Shown one piece after another: positions 47,401-58,956 of a DNA stretch of 64,000 nucleotides. This stretch comes from Bilabrum cf. latius. Lineage: Eukaryota > Bigyra: Bicosoecida > Bigyra > Bicosoecida. The translations under genes and the position numbers were made by a program. How positions within the stretch are numbered: the first letter of the stretch is position 1; every line of letters starts with the position of its first letter. The notes under the pieces were generated by a model, which was not told the origin of the DNA, did no database searches, and worked only from the letters and a program-made list of their open reading frames with translations. Location: assembly GCA_965178125.1 (NCBI GenBank), contig OZ237747.1, forward strand, positions 434,001 to 498,000. Reading direction: 5' to 3'.

Positions 47401-50275
47401 TGATGGAACTCCAACAACTGATGACTATTCATTGATAGTGTCTGCCTCCCGCGTGCACAGCTACCGCTCGAAATCGCGGGCGGCTAGCTTCTGTAGACCA
47501 CCCATAATCTCAGCACTCCTACCATCGGTCATCAGCACGTCACTCTTGATAAACTTTACCAGCACGAGTGCGGCAGCCTTGCTGACGGGGTGCAAAGGGT
47601 CGGGAGCACCGGACGAGGCAGGTGCATCGGAAACAACGGTCGATTGGGCATTGAAGCGCATCTCCTGAAAGGCGGGCTCGGACCGCTTCAACCACCGCTA
47701 CGTGTCTCCGTCCGGAGCAGGACACCAGGGGGCTATGCGGGTCTTGCTGGCTGCCCGCAACAGAGGGCCTAGGCTACCTTTCATCTGGGCAACCACATCA
47801 CACGATGGAAGCTGCATGACTGGCGTCTTTCCACCAGATATCGCCTCTGCGCGTGAAGAGGCATCAGTGCTGCAGAGCTAACACGCGGCAGCATCTAAAG
47901 CCAAGATGAGCGAGCGCTACACTACCGCAAACGTTCGAAACAAGCAAGACGCCCCCGCAACGCCAGGATCAAAGGCAGTGTCGAGTGGTCGCAGCTGACT
48001 CTCAACAAGCATGGACACGCCAGTCTGTTCAAGTACCGACTGCTTCAAGCATATTAAAGCTCGCTGCGCGTCGGGGGGAAGCTTGCCCACCCACGACTTT
48101 GCCTGGCGAGATAGCTCCACAGCGGCATGACAGGCAGCTAGTGGCCACTCCTTGCCAATCTATGCGCACTCAATCGTCTCCATAGGATTATGCACCTTAT
48201 CAGAAGCAGCAATGCCACGTGCAGCTGGCGAACTGCGTGCCGACGAGTGAGGCTAGCCTGCAGCAGCAGGAGCTTTGCCGTTGCTTGGCATTGCACTCGT
48301 AGCCATCGCGGTCACGGTCCTTTGTGCACGGGCAATTTCGCTCCAATTCCGTCCGCGAAAGGAGGCCAACGACTAACGTAAGTCTGTTGCGCTGGCGACG
48401 GGCATCTGATCAGGGGCTGTATCAGCACCACTGAGCGCTCGCTTCAATGCCAGCCATTTTGACTCGGACACCTTGTGCAGCTTGGCAGATCCAGTTCGGT
48501 TCACATAACCTACCAAGTGCCATGTAGGTGTGTCACCAGAACCTGGACTATCTGGTGCAGCGCTGATACCGCTGGCAACACCGTCAGACGTTGGTCTCTC
48601 GACTTGCAGTGTTGCGAATGCCCGCATTGGCGCAACATCGAAGGGCGATCCGCCCGGCAATCCCAAGCGGATCGAAAAGCCGCACGGTGACGAGTGACAA
48701 GTGGAATCGAAGGCCGCCGCTGCAGCATGTGAGCACACACCTGGCGCGATAGATCGCATTCGCAGGACTGCTCCGCTATTGAGAGCCCCCCCCCACACTG
48801 CCCTGACAACGCCTGCAAGACGAACGCCAGACGGTCCATCGCTGCTTCCCCCTTCTGCGCTGGCATGTGTGCTACCACCAGAAAGAAAGCTTACTTTCAA
48901 TTTAGCGTCCGAATCTGCCACATGCGCCACTAGCACCGTTGCCGCTCCCGGTTCTAGCAGTACCGGGAGCGACGGCAGCTGCTCTGAACCAGCAACGCCC
49001 GAGGATGATTTGCCCAACGCTGCGGACGGCCCTGATGCCTGCCGCGCTCCGGCAATCCGCACCGCCTCGCTGCCGTCCCAGGGTGCAAGAAGCTCGCGCA
49101 GGCGGACGCCGTGCATTCCTGCGCATCCCCGAACGCACCGGAGAAACTCGTCATTGGAATTTGCATCATGGTGCTGCTGCAACTCACTTTCTGATGAGTC
49201 CTATCGGATAACGCTCGGTACGGCTGGGCCTGGTGAAGACTCGCCACTTGCCTTGCCAATACTGCTGCTGCGGCTGGAGTGGAGGCCAGAAGCGCCGTCA
49301 CTGACCTGCACGCCTGGCAGCGAGCTGGATGCTGCCGGCCCCGCTCTCTTCCCAACATCTAACCCCACATCCACGCATACTAATCGGGTTGACCCCCCTC
49401 TTGACCGCAGCAAATCTTGCATGAGACACTGCCGCACGGCTCCCTAGGTCTCAGGGCGCCAGAGCGAGCCAAGCTCACCTGCACCTTTGCGCTTCTTGCT
49501 GGAAGTGGAAGCCGCAACAGACTCAACCCCCAAAGGCCCTAGCCCTGCCCAAACCCTTGCTGTGGCTTCTACTTGGGGCACCTAGGTAAGCAGTACGATG
49601 GTGTGTCGCCCAAAGGCAGGCTGGCCAGCAGCCTTCATGCCTCTGCACAGCGTGTAGAAGTCTGCCTGCGCCTCCTGGATGGCCTGGCGCACCACCGCGC
49701 CCGCGTGGAGACGAGGAGATGCACACTGCTTTGAAACCTGCTCTAAATGCAGATCCAGGGGCTTTGCCTGCCGAGGTGGCTTGCGGTCTCTCCGTGCGCG
49801 GCGTCGCTGCAGCGCGACGCTGCGAGCAGCCCAACGACTCTGGGCAAGCGCACCTGCCTCGAATACAGCTTTGGGCAACTGTGCCAACTGCTCCCCCACT
49901 TGATTTACTTCGAGTGGGAGGCCTGCATGGGATGGTCGCAGTTCTGGCGAAACTGCAGGCCAGCAGCGTCTCAACTCGGCAGCTAACGTCTTGCAGGAGT
50001 CCCCAACCTGCTTGCCGGAGGCCTGGAGAGAGGCCATCAAACCCGTCAAAGAATCAATTCTAACCCTCAGTGAGGATGGTGCCAGCATTACACTCGTATT
50101 AGAGCAAAATGGGAGGATCCTGCGGTAGCAAATTCCAAGCAACCAACCGAGCAGGAAATATGGTCAGGATGGAAAGACAAAGGCAAACCACAGGCCATCA
50201 AATCCTACTCTCTCACCTAACGAGCTCTTGACTATCAGGATTTGCAGCAATGAATGCATTTACAGCATGTTGCAT
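44416..50275 (-). CDS. Large orphan protein with basic central region
   Basis: Exon 1 is 50275-50217, the intron 50216-50120 and exon 2 50119-44416 (TGA): 1,920 aa with about 20 TAGs. The N-terminal 200 residues are helical and partly conserved-looking (RHTIVLLTQVP, ARVWAGLGPLGVE). A middle section carries an Arg/Lys/Glu helix (RKRKRREQERAQEEQEARVKRR by parts, near 46230-46170). The C-terminal 700 residues are Ser/Ala/Arg-rich and disordered. I see no catalytic or classical domain signature and do not assign a function. The frame was followed through each TAG with no TAA or TGA. Confidence 0.55.
50120..50216 (-). other. Predicted spliceosomal intron (97 nt)
   Basis: Donor GTGAGAGA, a CTGAC element about 47 nt before the acceptor, acceptor GCTACCGCAG, phase 2. 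Joins SQELVR to ILPFCSN and supplies the first ATG. Confidence 0.65.
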
Positions 50276-50591
50276 GATATTTCCCGGCGAAAAATTGTCG
50301 CCTTGTCCATGACGAGGGTTTGCCAAGCATTCACAGTCTACTAAGAACGTCAACACAGATCTGTCTCCCATTATTCACAAACAAAGTATATCAGCAAAAT
50401 GTAAGCATCATACAAGCAGTATTATCTACTAAGTCATGGTGGTATGGCTGACTTGTCGAAAGCTTTGAATCGGATGGGCGCTGCGCACCATTGCGGAACA
50501 ATATTTTTTGTTGCGTCATGTTCCAGATTAGTAAACCAGAGAGCCAGACCTCCGTCAAGTGACCATTCTGATCGCTGTGGAGCACACCGCC
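50276..50591. promoter_or_regulatory. AT-richer divergent intergenic region
   Basis: 316 bp between the start codons of the orphan gene (-) and dipeptidyl peptidase 1 (+). It is visibly more AT-rich than its flanks and no TAG-tolerant frame of note fills it. It probably holds two promoters; I see no defined element. Confidence 0.35.
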
Positions 50592-53487
50592 ATGCTCCTT
50601 GGCTTGACCCCAGTGTTGGTTATACTTGTTGTTTTTCAAGCTGCCGCGGATATTCCTGTCCATTGTGTCCATAGACAAGTGAGGTTGGATTGAACACGAG
50701 CTCAGTTCACGCGACCAAACTGAGTGGTATGCACCCAACTGTGTGTTCGCCCCCGCATTTATCGCATTCATGCAGGTTCGAGGGAAATGGAGGTTCAAAG
50801 TAGGCAAAGGAGAGGGTGGAATAGGGCAGACTTGTGGACATGCGCTGCCGGATGAAGTAATGACATTGTTGGATTAGGGTGTATCCTATGATTCTCCCAA
50901 CTTTGAAGTCGATCATGAGTTTGAGGTAGATCTCAGCGATCCTGATGCAGTAACTGTGTCCAAAGGGACTGTAAAGGGGCCTGGTGGGGAAGAGGTGGGT
51001 GCAGACGAGCTTCAGCGATTCGCTTCGCTGCATGCCCTGTCGTCGAACAGCATGAAGAGCGGATCGCATGGCCGATGGACAATGGTATACGACGAGGGTA
51101 TGGATGTCTACGTCGGTGGCAGATCGTACTTTACCTTTTTCCGATATTCGAAGCGGAAGCAGTCCTCCCAGCCGGACAAGGTCGAGGACTTCAAGTGGCA
51201 CTGCGGGGAGACGCTGACCGGGTGGTTCCACCCGCAGCCGGACGGCTACCTTCCGGGTGGTCCCGGCGGCTAGCATGCGATGGGTCACCCTCCCGCCTCA
51301 GATTCCAAATGGGGCTGCTTCATCGCCAAGTAGATCGAGGGCCCGAGCGTGGGTGTCGCAACCAACGAGGACGGGAAGGCCGGCCTCGCGATCACCACAG
51401 AGGACCCTGTGGCGGTGCTGTCTCCCACTGAGGAACAAGGCGAGCCCCAGGACGAGGAGAGGTTCTCGACCCAGCGGCTGGGCGAGGGGGGCGAGGGTAC
51501 CGCCGGTGCAGGGCTGGAGGCCTAGGGGGGGCAGACGGGGGAGAATTCTGTCGGCAGCAGCTCCCTTCGCGGCCTGGCTGCTCTGACAGGGGGAAGCAGC
51601 TCCTCCACAGACCTTGGAGTCGGCACCCGTGCTTCGAGCGAGTCCATTGTGGACGCCATGCCGCTACCCGACTTCAGCGCCGGCGCGCCAGTGTCACCTT
51701 CCATGGTCAGGGCGCTCGCGGCGAGGAGGCACCCCAGTGCTGCCGCAGCTGGTGGCGGTGATATGGCAAGCACTGGGGCGGCTGTCGCGCATGGAGTGGA
51801 TGGGGAGGCATCCTTGCTGCAAGCCGGGGCTGATGCTGGTGCTTATGCCGAGGCTGATGCTGCCACAGATGCCGCAGCGTCCTTTGCTGGAGTGCCATCG
51901 TGGCGCAGTGAAGACTCTGCTGATACCGCCAAGTTCCGCTCGAGCCGGGCGTTTGTGGACCACGTGAACGGCCGCGAGGACCTTACTTGGTCCGCTCGGG
52001 TGCATCCGAGCCTGGAGGGCATGCCCGAGTCTGAGGTGAGGCAGAGGCTGGGTGCCTCCAGCTGGGGCAAGACGGAGGCGCACAGGAGAGCCGCGCTCGA
52101 CAGCGCTCAGCTGGCCGGAGCGGAGGGGCAGGGCCAGGGCGAGGAGCGGGAGCTTGGATCACGAACGGCGGGCAGGGGCGGGGCGGTGCTGGCACCCGCC
52201 GCGATGGGTGGCGGATCGGAGCAGCACAGGTTCCGCTCTTAGAATGCGCGGCGCCGCACGTATGCCCAGGCTCGCGCGCTGTCTCTGTCTAGTTTCCCCG
52301 ATTCGTTGGACTGGCGCAAGGTGGACGGCGGGGCCTACGCCACCAGGGTGGTGGACCAGGGGCAGTGCGGGTCTTGCTACGCGGTCGCGGCCACGGATGC
52401 GATCAGCATGCGGCGGCTGATCCGCAGGGCGATCCTCCAGGGCAAGTACTAGGGGAAGATGGACCTCGGCGATGGCAAGGTTGTGATGCTTGACAACCAG
52501 CTGCACGCGGCAGGGGGAGGCGATGGGGCCCCGCCGTCCACCCAGATGCAGGCCGAGGCTCTGCTGCAGGTGGGCGCCAGTCGCCCCGATGATGCCGAAT
52601 CTGAACCGGGCACGGCCGCAGAGGTGTCTGCGTCTGGCGCACAGCTCGGCGTAGGTGGGTATAGCTCCGGGCTGGGTTACTTGGACGACCCCAAGGAATC
52701 TCCAGCGGCTGCCGACATCGTGAGCGTGCAGTCTGCCCTGTCTTGCTCCGTCTACAACCAGGGCTGCGATGGGGGTTACCCCTACTTGGTCGCAAAGTTT
52801 GGGTACGACGTGGGCTTCCTTCCCGCGGTGTGCATGAAGTACCAGGCGTCCGACGGTGAGTGCACCGCAGGCAGTGGAGGCAGTACGGGGTCCGTGTGCG
52901 CCCCGCGGGAGAACGACGGTGTAAGGTTCGTCTCGGAGCGCAGGGAACAATCAGAGGGATCGGATGAGGACTCATCGCTCACGTCGGGTGCAAAATCATT
53001 CGCGTCTGCCGCGGCCTAGGCTGCTTCGTCCGCCCTGAAGCTGTACGCGATGGCTCCCCGCTCTCACACGGGGTGGTGGGGGTACGTCGGAGGGTACTTT
53101 GGAGCATGCAGCGAGACTGCCATGGTGGAGGCGCTGCAGAGGGGACCTATCACTGTGGATCTGTATGCCCCTGGGGACCTGTTCTACTACGGGGGTGGTG
53201 TGTTCAACTCGCCCGCGGCACCCGGTGGATTCCATGACATCGAGAGCAAGGGGGCATCCAGGTGGGAGAAATCGAACCACGCCGTGGTCTGTGTCGGGTA
53301 CGGGGTCGATGGTGACGGACAGAAGTATTGGATTATAAAGAACTCTTGGGGGAAGGACTGGGGCGAGAACGGTTACTTCCGCGTGAAGCGTGGTGAGGAC
53401 GTTATCGCGGTGGAGTCCAGCGCCACTGAGCTGGAGCCTTATGTCGAGCCTGACATTGTGTCTGGGAGTGTCGATAGTTCTGGGTGA
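50592..53487 (+). CDS. Dipeptidyl peptidase 1 (cathepsin C), C1A cysteine protease
   Basis: Lysosomal exopeptidase family. Exons 50592-50678 and 50776-53487 (TGA), 932 aa. Exon 1 is a signal peptide ([19 protein letters not shown]) ending in ADIPVHC. The spliced junction gives [10 protein letters not shown], in register with the human exclusion domain. [25 protein letters not shown] and KWGCFIAK complete that domain. The catalytic domain has [10 protein letters not shown] (Cys563), [23 protein letters not shown] (His864) and [17 protein letters not shown] (Asn885). Two large Ala/Ser/Gly-rich insertions, one before and one inside the protease domain, make it twice the length of the human enzyme. 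Seven TAGs are read as Gln. Its activity fits an endolysosomal compartment. Confidence 0.9.
50679..50775 (+). other. Predicted spliceosomal intron (97 nt)
   Basis: Donor GTGAGGTT, acceptor TTCATGCAG, phase 0. Links the signal-peptide exon to the exclusion domain with exact alignment length to cathepsin C. Confidence 0.85.
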
Positions 53488-53969
53488 TGCGTAGTGAAGT
53501 ATTAAGAAGTGGATTGGTTCCTCCACTGGAATTCGTTGCGGAACCTTCAAGTTACGGAGCAATCGTGCGCGGCGCCGAAGGCTCAGCTCTGCAACGCACG
53601 TTGGTCCCTGACGCAACTGTTCGGCAAGATATTGTTGCTATGTCAAGCCTCGTCAAGCATATATTTGGCATCGAAGGAGGCTCTTTGGCACTCGCGCGAG
53701 CGGTTAGCAGGCAAATGAAAGCGAGCATGTCGCCACATCACACCACTCCGCGACATCAGACTGGCAGTGACGTCGCCCCATTTTGCCCCCGCACATCGCA
53801 GAAATCGCACTTACACAAGAAAGCTTCAACCTAGCATGGACTTGATGGAACTTCTGACACAGGATTGTTGTCGAGAACCGGCGATCTGGACAGTGCTAGG
53901 ACGTAGTACGACCACGGCACCACACGGCTGCCAGTGGTCGAGGTGGATAGGACCGAAACCGAATACTCG
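53488..53969 (+). other. Spacer/5' leader between DPP1 and rhodopsin A
   Basis: The rhodopsin reading frame stays open upstream of its first core ATG, through TAGs at 53832 and 53904, back to the DPP1 stop, with in-frame ATGs near 53640 and 53727. The last 30 codons before 53970 (LPVVEVDRTETEY) look coding. The true start, or an unrecognised intron, is unresolved. Confidence 0.35.
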
Positions 53970-56435
53970 ATGGAATGGAAATTGTCCGTGGAGCCTTACG
54001 TAAAGTACTGGATGCTTTTCGGGGCGCTGGCTTTCGTTGTTGCAGCGGCTGTCACTGTCGGCTTACACGTAGCTGGTATTGCGGAGGGTAACGCCGCCAT
54101 CGTCCAGAGTGGATTTCCTTTCGCAGTACCGGCTGTCGCATTCGGGATCCTACTTCTGCTAGACTTGCTTAGTCTTTCCGTTCCTACGCTTGCGCGCCCG
54201 CCCCACCTCGTTATTCTCGCGTCCACTCTTGTGAGATTCGGGGCTGCAACGAGCTATCTGATCCAAGCCTTGGACCTGGCACCAAACCTCGTCATGCGCG
54301 AAGGAAGCTGGCTGGTACCTATTCGATACATTGACTGGCTCGTGACCACGCCAGCGCTCATAACCCTGCTTGGCTCACTGGTCGAGGCGCCCGCCTCGGT
54401 ACTAGGCACCAGCGTGGCAGCTGACATTATCGCCCTCGTGCTAGGCATGCTGGCGAGGCCATCTCCCCCAGCGGCTCGGTACGTTCTGATCGCCTTGGCT
54501 TGCTTGTGTTTCTCTGTTTCTATGTGGGGCTGTGCCCTGATGCTGCAGGACGCTCACGCCCGCGCGCTCAACGAGGCCAGTCGCCGCCGCGTGTGGGCCG
54601 TGAGCATCGTGGTGGGGCTGCTGCTGTGGGTGTACCCCTTGATTTTTATCCTGGAGGGCGAGCAGGCCATCGACGCATTTGAAAGAGATGTGTTCTTTTC
54701 TGTGGCTGATATCGGCGTGAAGATCGGTGTGACGAGTGTGCTCTCCCGCATGAGCATCCTCCGGTTCAGCGAGGAGCTGGATATGTCTGCGGCAGTGCTG
54801 CAGCACATTGCACGAGAGAAGGCGAGGCTGCTGGACGCGGTTCGCAACAGGGTGCAGCCATCTCTGGAGAGCCAGCTGGCCAGCATCGAGGAGCTCAGCA
54901 AGGTCATGAAGAAGTCCGACGCTGGGGACGAGCAAATTGGAATGCGCCCTGAAAAGCAGATCAGCGAGCCATCAAAGCGCCAAGCTGCCAGCAGCAAGCT
55001 GTTTGGGGAACGCAATCAGGCAGCATCGAGGACCAGAAGTATACGCTCTGTCAGCAGCGCGATGGCTGGCAGTTGCGCGGGCAGCGTATCCTCCTTCCTG
55101 GACCCCATTGAGGCCATCGACAACGTGTACAGCCTGGCGCTCAGCATGTCCAAAGCCATGAACGATGTGGCCATGTACGAGCAGGCGACCAGCCGCACAC
55201 TCAAAGCAAGGATCGCGCCTCTCAACCCCGTGGCCCTCTACAGGCCCATCCGAGCCAGGGTGCGGGGCCTGGCTCTGCGCAAGAACATCAAGACGGAGTT
55301 CCTGTGGCTGGACAGCGACGGCTTCGTGGACGATGTGGGCGCGCTGGTGGACATGCGTGCTCTGCAGTTTGTGCTGCTGACCACGGTGCACTCGGCGGTG
55401 CAGTCGGCGGGTCGCAACGGCAGCGTGCTGGTGCTGTGCGAGGTGCTGCCGCACCACAAGCGGTCAGCCTACCGGGGCTCGGCGTGGCACGGGAGCAGCG
55501 AGGACACCAGCGGGGGAACACAGGGGCATCACGCGTACTTCCTGCGCGTGCTGGTGTGCGACAGCGGGGCCAGGAGCGTGGACCTGGATCCTGCCGTGCG
55601 GGCCCGCAAGTCGGAGCAGCAGACGCAGCTGATGGTGGGTCAGAAGAACCGCGCGATGGCGGACAGCGCGGCGATGTTCCGCAGCCAGGCGCGCCAGGAG
55701 GCGGACCAGGAGCGGCGGACGTTCGCCATGTACTCGCGCGGCGTGAGTGCTGAGCTGTCTCCGGCGGAGGCGATCGCCGCAGTGCACCCGGAGAGGCCGG
55801 TGGACGGGCGCATGACTGCGCGGGAGCTGATGGCGCTGGGACAGGCGCAGGACTCAATGGCAGACAGGGGGCGCGCGGCGAGTGCGATGGAGCTGGGCCT
55901 GTGTCGGTTCTTGGTGGAGAGGATGCGGGGGGCGGTGAGGCTGCTGCCCGGCGTTGACATCGACACCGTGTCGGAGGCTAGGAAAGCCAGCTTGCAGCAT
56001 GGTGCCTCCGCTTCCAAGATGTCCACTGGTGCAGCTGTAGGACCTGATTCGAGTGGGCAAGATGCTGCCTCCGTGGGAGCCGTGAGCAATAGAGACGAAG
56101 CAAATTCGAGCTCCGTGTAGGTCAAAGAATCAGGCAGGATGAAGGTGCTAGAGGATGAAAGAGATTCGCACAGGATGCCAACTGAAACGTTAGACGAAAG
56201 AAGCAGCATGATCCTGGGCATTACTTCCGCTGATGGAATGGACAGAGTTGCTGAAGACAGGTTGCAGTATGTACTGGAGATGGTCGTCCCGCTGCATTCA
56301 GTGGCAGGTCTACAGCATATGTCAGGAAATAGAGGGCATCTTGAGGCCTTTTGGGGCAGCGGCGGTGCATCTCAAGTTTTGCAACACCTTGCTAGATCGC
56401 CTGGGGCTCATGTGGCTGTTGGTGACCTTTCGTGA
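53970..56435 (+). CDS. Microbial (type 1) rhodopsin fused to a degenerate histidine-kinase module (copy A)
   Basis: 821 aa from ATG 53970 to TGA 56433-56435, one TAG (56118-56120). Eight hydrophobic helices: an extra N-terminal one (residues 12-34), then seven. Helix C RYIDWLVTTPALITLL carries R119, D122 (primary acceptor), T126 and, at the bacteriorhodopsin D96 position, Leu133. Helix G VADIGVKIG gives D247 and the retinal Lys251. Then comes a dimerisation-like helix without an obvious H-box, and an ATPase-like region (MRALQFVLLTTVHSAVQ, VCDSG) in which the N-box Asn residues are lost. The C-terminal helix LQYVLEMVVPLH is shared with copy B. I predict a photosensor with a pseudokinase output; a pump is less likely given the missing donor. 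The start may lie further upstream. Confidence 0.82.
55093..55950. repeat. Inverted segmental duplication, arm 1 (rhodopsin A kinase-like region)
   Basis: Nearly identical at DNA level to the reverse complement of about 62400-63255. The encoded segment from SFLDPIEAID to RLLPG differs at only a handful of residues, whereas flanking linkers are unrelated. Confidence 0.9.
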
Positions 56436-56560
56436 ACCGGGTTCCGGTTTATAGAGAGTATTTGCTCGTGCTCGCTCGCAAGTCTTCATTCGTGAGTGAT
56501 AACTGCCACGACTGATCATAAAGAGGAAGCAAATTTCCATATTTGGTATAACAACATAAA

Positions 56561-58846
56561 ATGCAACAAGCCATGGTGCAGCTGAAGATTTCGCAATCAA
56601 CTTGGACCGCACTAGCTCGAATATCATTTTGTGGCGAGCTCGCACCTAGTATCAACGTACAGACAGCGGCAGTGGACGCTGTGAATAGGCTTAAACCGCA
56701 CATATGCTGCGCTGTAATAGACTAGTACGCTAGACGCGGTATTATCGTTGCCGTCGCCGGAGAGTCTAGACAATCGACAAACGACTTGTTGGAGCACGCC
56801 TTGCAAAGTATTCGGGATACTATCTACGAGATGTAGTCGCAAGGCATGCATTCTGTTGGTGAATATGTTACATTCGAGTCTATTCAGTGTTTAGGGGGTC
56901 TTGCTTTGGTGCATCCAGTGGTGCCTCGGACGTCGAAGAGAGTGTCCGCAAGCCCCACGCCTCTATGGCGGTTCTGCCAATCGCACCCAAATCTAGCTGC
57001 ATAGATATTGAACGCTTGGATTTCAAACGTGTCTCGTTTGCAGTCATGCACCGGAATTTTGTCCGGAGCTCATGCAGTGCTCGGTCCCGACTGCCTGGTC
57101 TGCAGTGCAGACGGGCTTGACGCCCACTGTGTTATGCGGACATCATTGATCGTCATACCAGGCATTCTTTAGCTGGCTATTCAGACGGAAAAATGGCGGA
57201 TCCGCATCGCTAAGACAGATGCGTCTGACTTTTGCTCGCGTGCCAGTTGTACGCATGGATCCAGCAAGCAGGACGGAGCATCGCCACCGCTTGCATCGAC
57301 TTGCAGCGTGCTGGCAGCGCGCAGAGGTGCGTACTGCGCAAGCAGCGAGGATGCTCGTCCAGCGGATACTGCGCTAGTAGATTCATATGTGTGGCCGTGC
57401 CTGATCCCCGCTACAGTGCGGGGAATATCCAGCGGTGGTGCAGGATCCTCGGAGCCGACGGTGGCTGTCGATCTGCAACTCGGAAGCACCGGCAGCAGAC
57501 TATACACTGACATTTTGGGTGATTTCTAGTCTCAACGGTGTAACATCCCAATATCACAGTTGATTCTTTCCTCCGCACCCCTCCGGAGCAAGAGCGCAGA
57601 AGCAGAGGCTGTCTGCATCGAGCAGCTGCTCGCTGCCTGTTCTCGGCTGCCGTTCGTAGAGAAGGTGGATCTGATACCCAGCGAGGGTCTGCCAGCCTCA
57701 ACCAAAGCATCCATACCTGCACAATCAAGCGAGGCGAGGTTTGCAAAGCTGCCCGTGGTCGACTTGCCAGCAGAGCCAGTCACCGTCCCTGCCTCCAAGG
57801 CAGCCACCGCGAGGAATATGTGGCCGGTGCCCACGAACACGCTGGGAGTGGAGCTGCTGGAGCAGCTGTCGCCTGCGATCTGGTTGAAGCTGGGACTACC
57901 GGTTGATCCTGTTGAGGGCACGGCGGTGGGAGCTTCGGCAAGCAGTGCAGATTCTGCGGCCTCGGGAACAGGGGCGGAGAAGTCGGGAGCCGCGCATCCT
58001 TTTGAGCACATTCAGGCAGCTGCGCGCCTACTTCTGTCCTCTGTCTACCGCTAGGCGGGAGCTGCTGGAGCCGTGGAGCCCGACGACCCCCTGGCTGGCG
58101 TAGCGGACGCGGAGCTCGAGAGGCTTTAGAGAGAAGCAGAGAGAAGGCGGCGCCAGCACGAGCGCAAGAAGTTTGCAGAGCGGTTCAAGGCCGCCAAGGC
58201 GAGCTTTGTTGCGGGTAAGCAGTACACAAATCACCGCAAAGAAGCTGAGCAGGAGGCCAAGAAGGAGGGCATTCATGTGCACGCGCAAGCCAGCGCAAGG
58301 CCCGGACCTGCCACGGCCACCGAGCACGTCGCCGCGCCTGAAGAGGCGGAGGAATGGGCTCTCGTGCTGGGCAAGCCCAGCAACTTGGGCGGCAAACGAA
58401 AACGGTAGCACGGTGTTCCAAAGTCTCATAAAGCCGGGTCAGGAAAATCGACCGCGAGTCAGTCCAAGCCCCAGAAGCAGGTGCACAGTGATGCTGAAGC
58501 AGTCGCAAAAATGCCAGCATCAAAGCACCGCAGGGTTTCCGCAGCATCCGGATCTAGCAAGGGTGCTGCATCAAGAGCAGGAGCGGGCGCCGCATCTAAG
58601 GGCGCTGGCACTACTCTCACAGCACTCAGAGGCAGAGAAGCATTGAAGGCACCTCCGGTCCGCGTAGCACCCATGCAGGGGGATGCAGGTCGGTCGATGA
58701 AGGTGCTTGGGCAAGCAGGCAAGTCCGCAGGAGCACCTGCTAGGGGGCAACCCGGCAGCAATTTGGCTGGACTGGATAGTGGCAGTGACTCCAGCCTCTC
58801 CAGTGACAGTGACGACTCGCTCGACTTCTCTGATGACGAGGACTGA
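56561..58846 (+). CDS. Orphan protein, acidic Ser-rich C-terminus
   Basis: 761 aa, ATG at 56561, TGA at 58844-58846, about eight TAGs. The first 400 residues look folded (ARRGIIVAVAGESRQS, LLEHALQSIRDTIYEMQ, SLIVIPGILQLAIQTEKWRIRIAKTDASD, ALVDSYVWPCLIP), then EQLLAACSRLPFVEKVDLIPSEG. A basic helix (REAERRRRQHERKKFAERFKAAK by parts) precedes a Lys/Ser/Ala tail ending in a run of Ser/Asp. The tail resembles nucleolar or chromatin proteins but no domain is recognised, so no function is given. It lies 125 bp downstream of rhodopsin A on the same strand and converges with POLA2. Confidence 0.6.
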
Positions 58847-58956
58847 GTCCAAGCAGGGGTGACGCGAGCGGCCTTGGTAGGGGCGTGTAAGGGTGAAATT
58901 CTGTAACATGATTCCGATTGCTAGCAAGAACAAAGAACGATTCCAATGCAGTCAGC

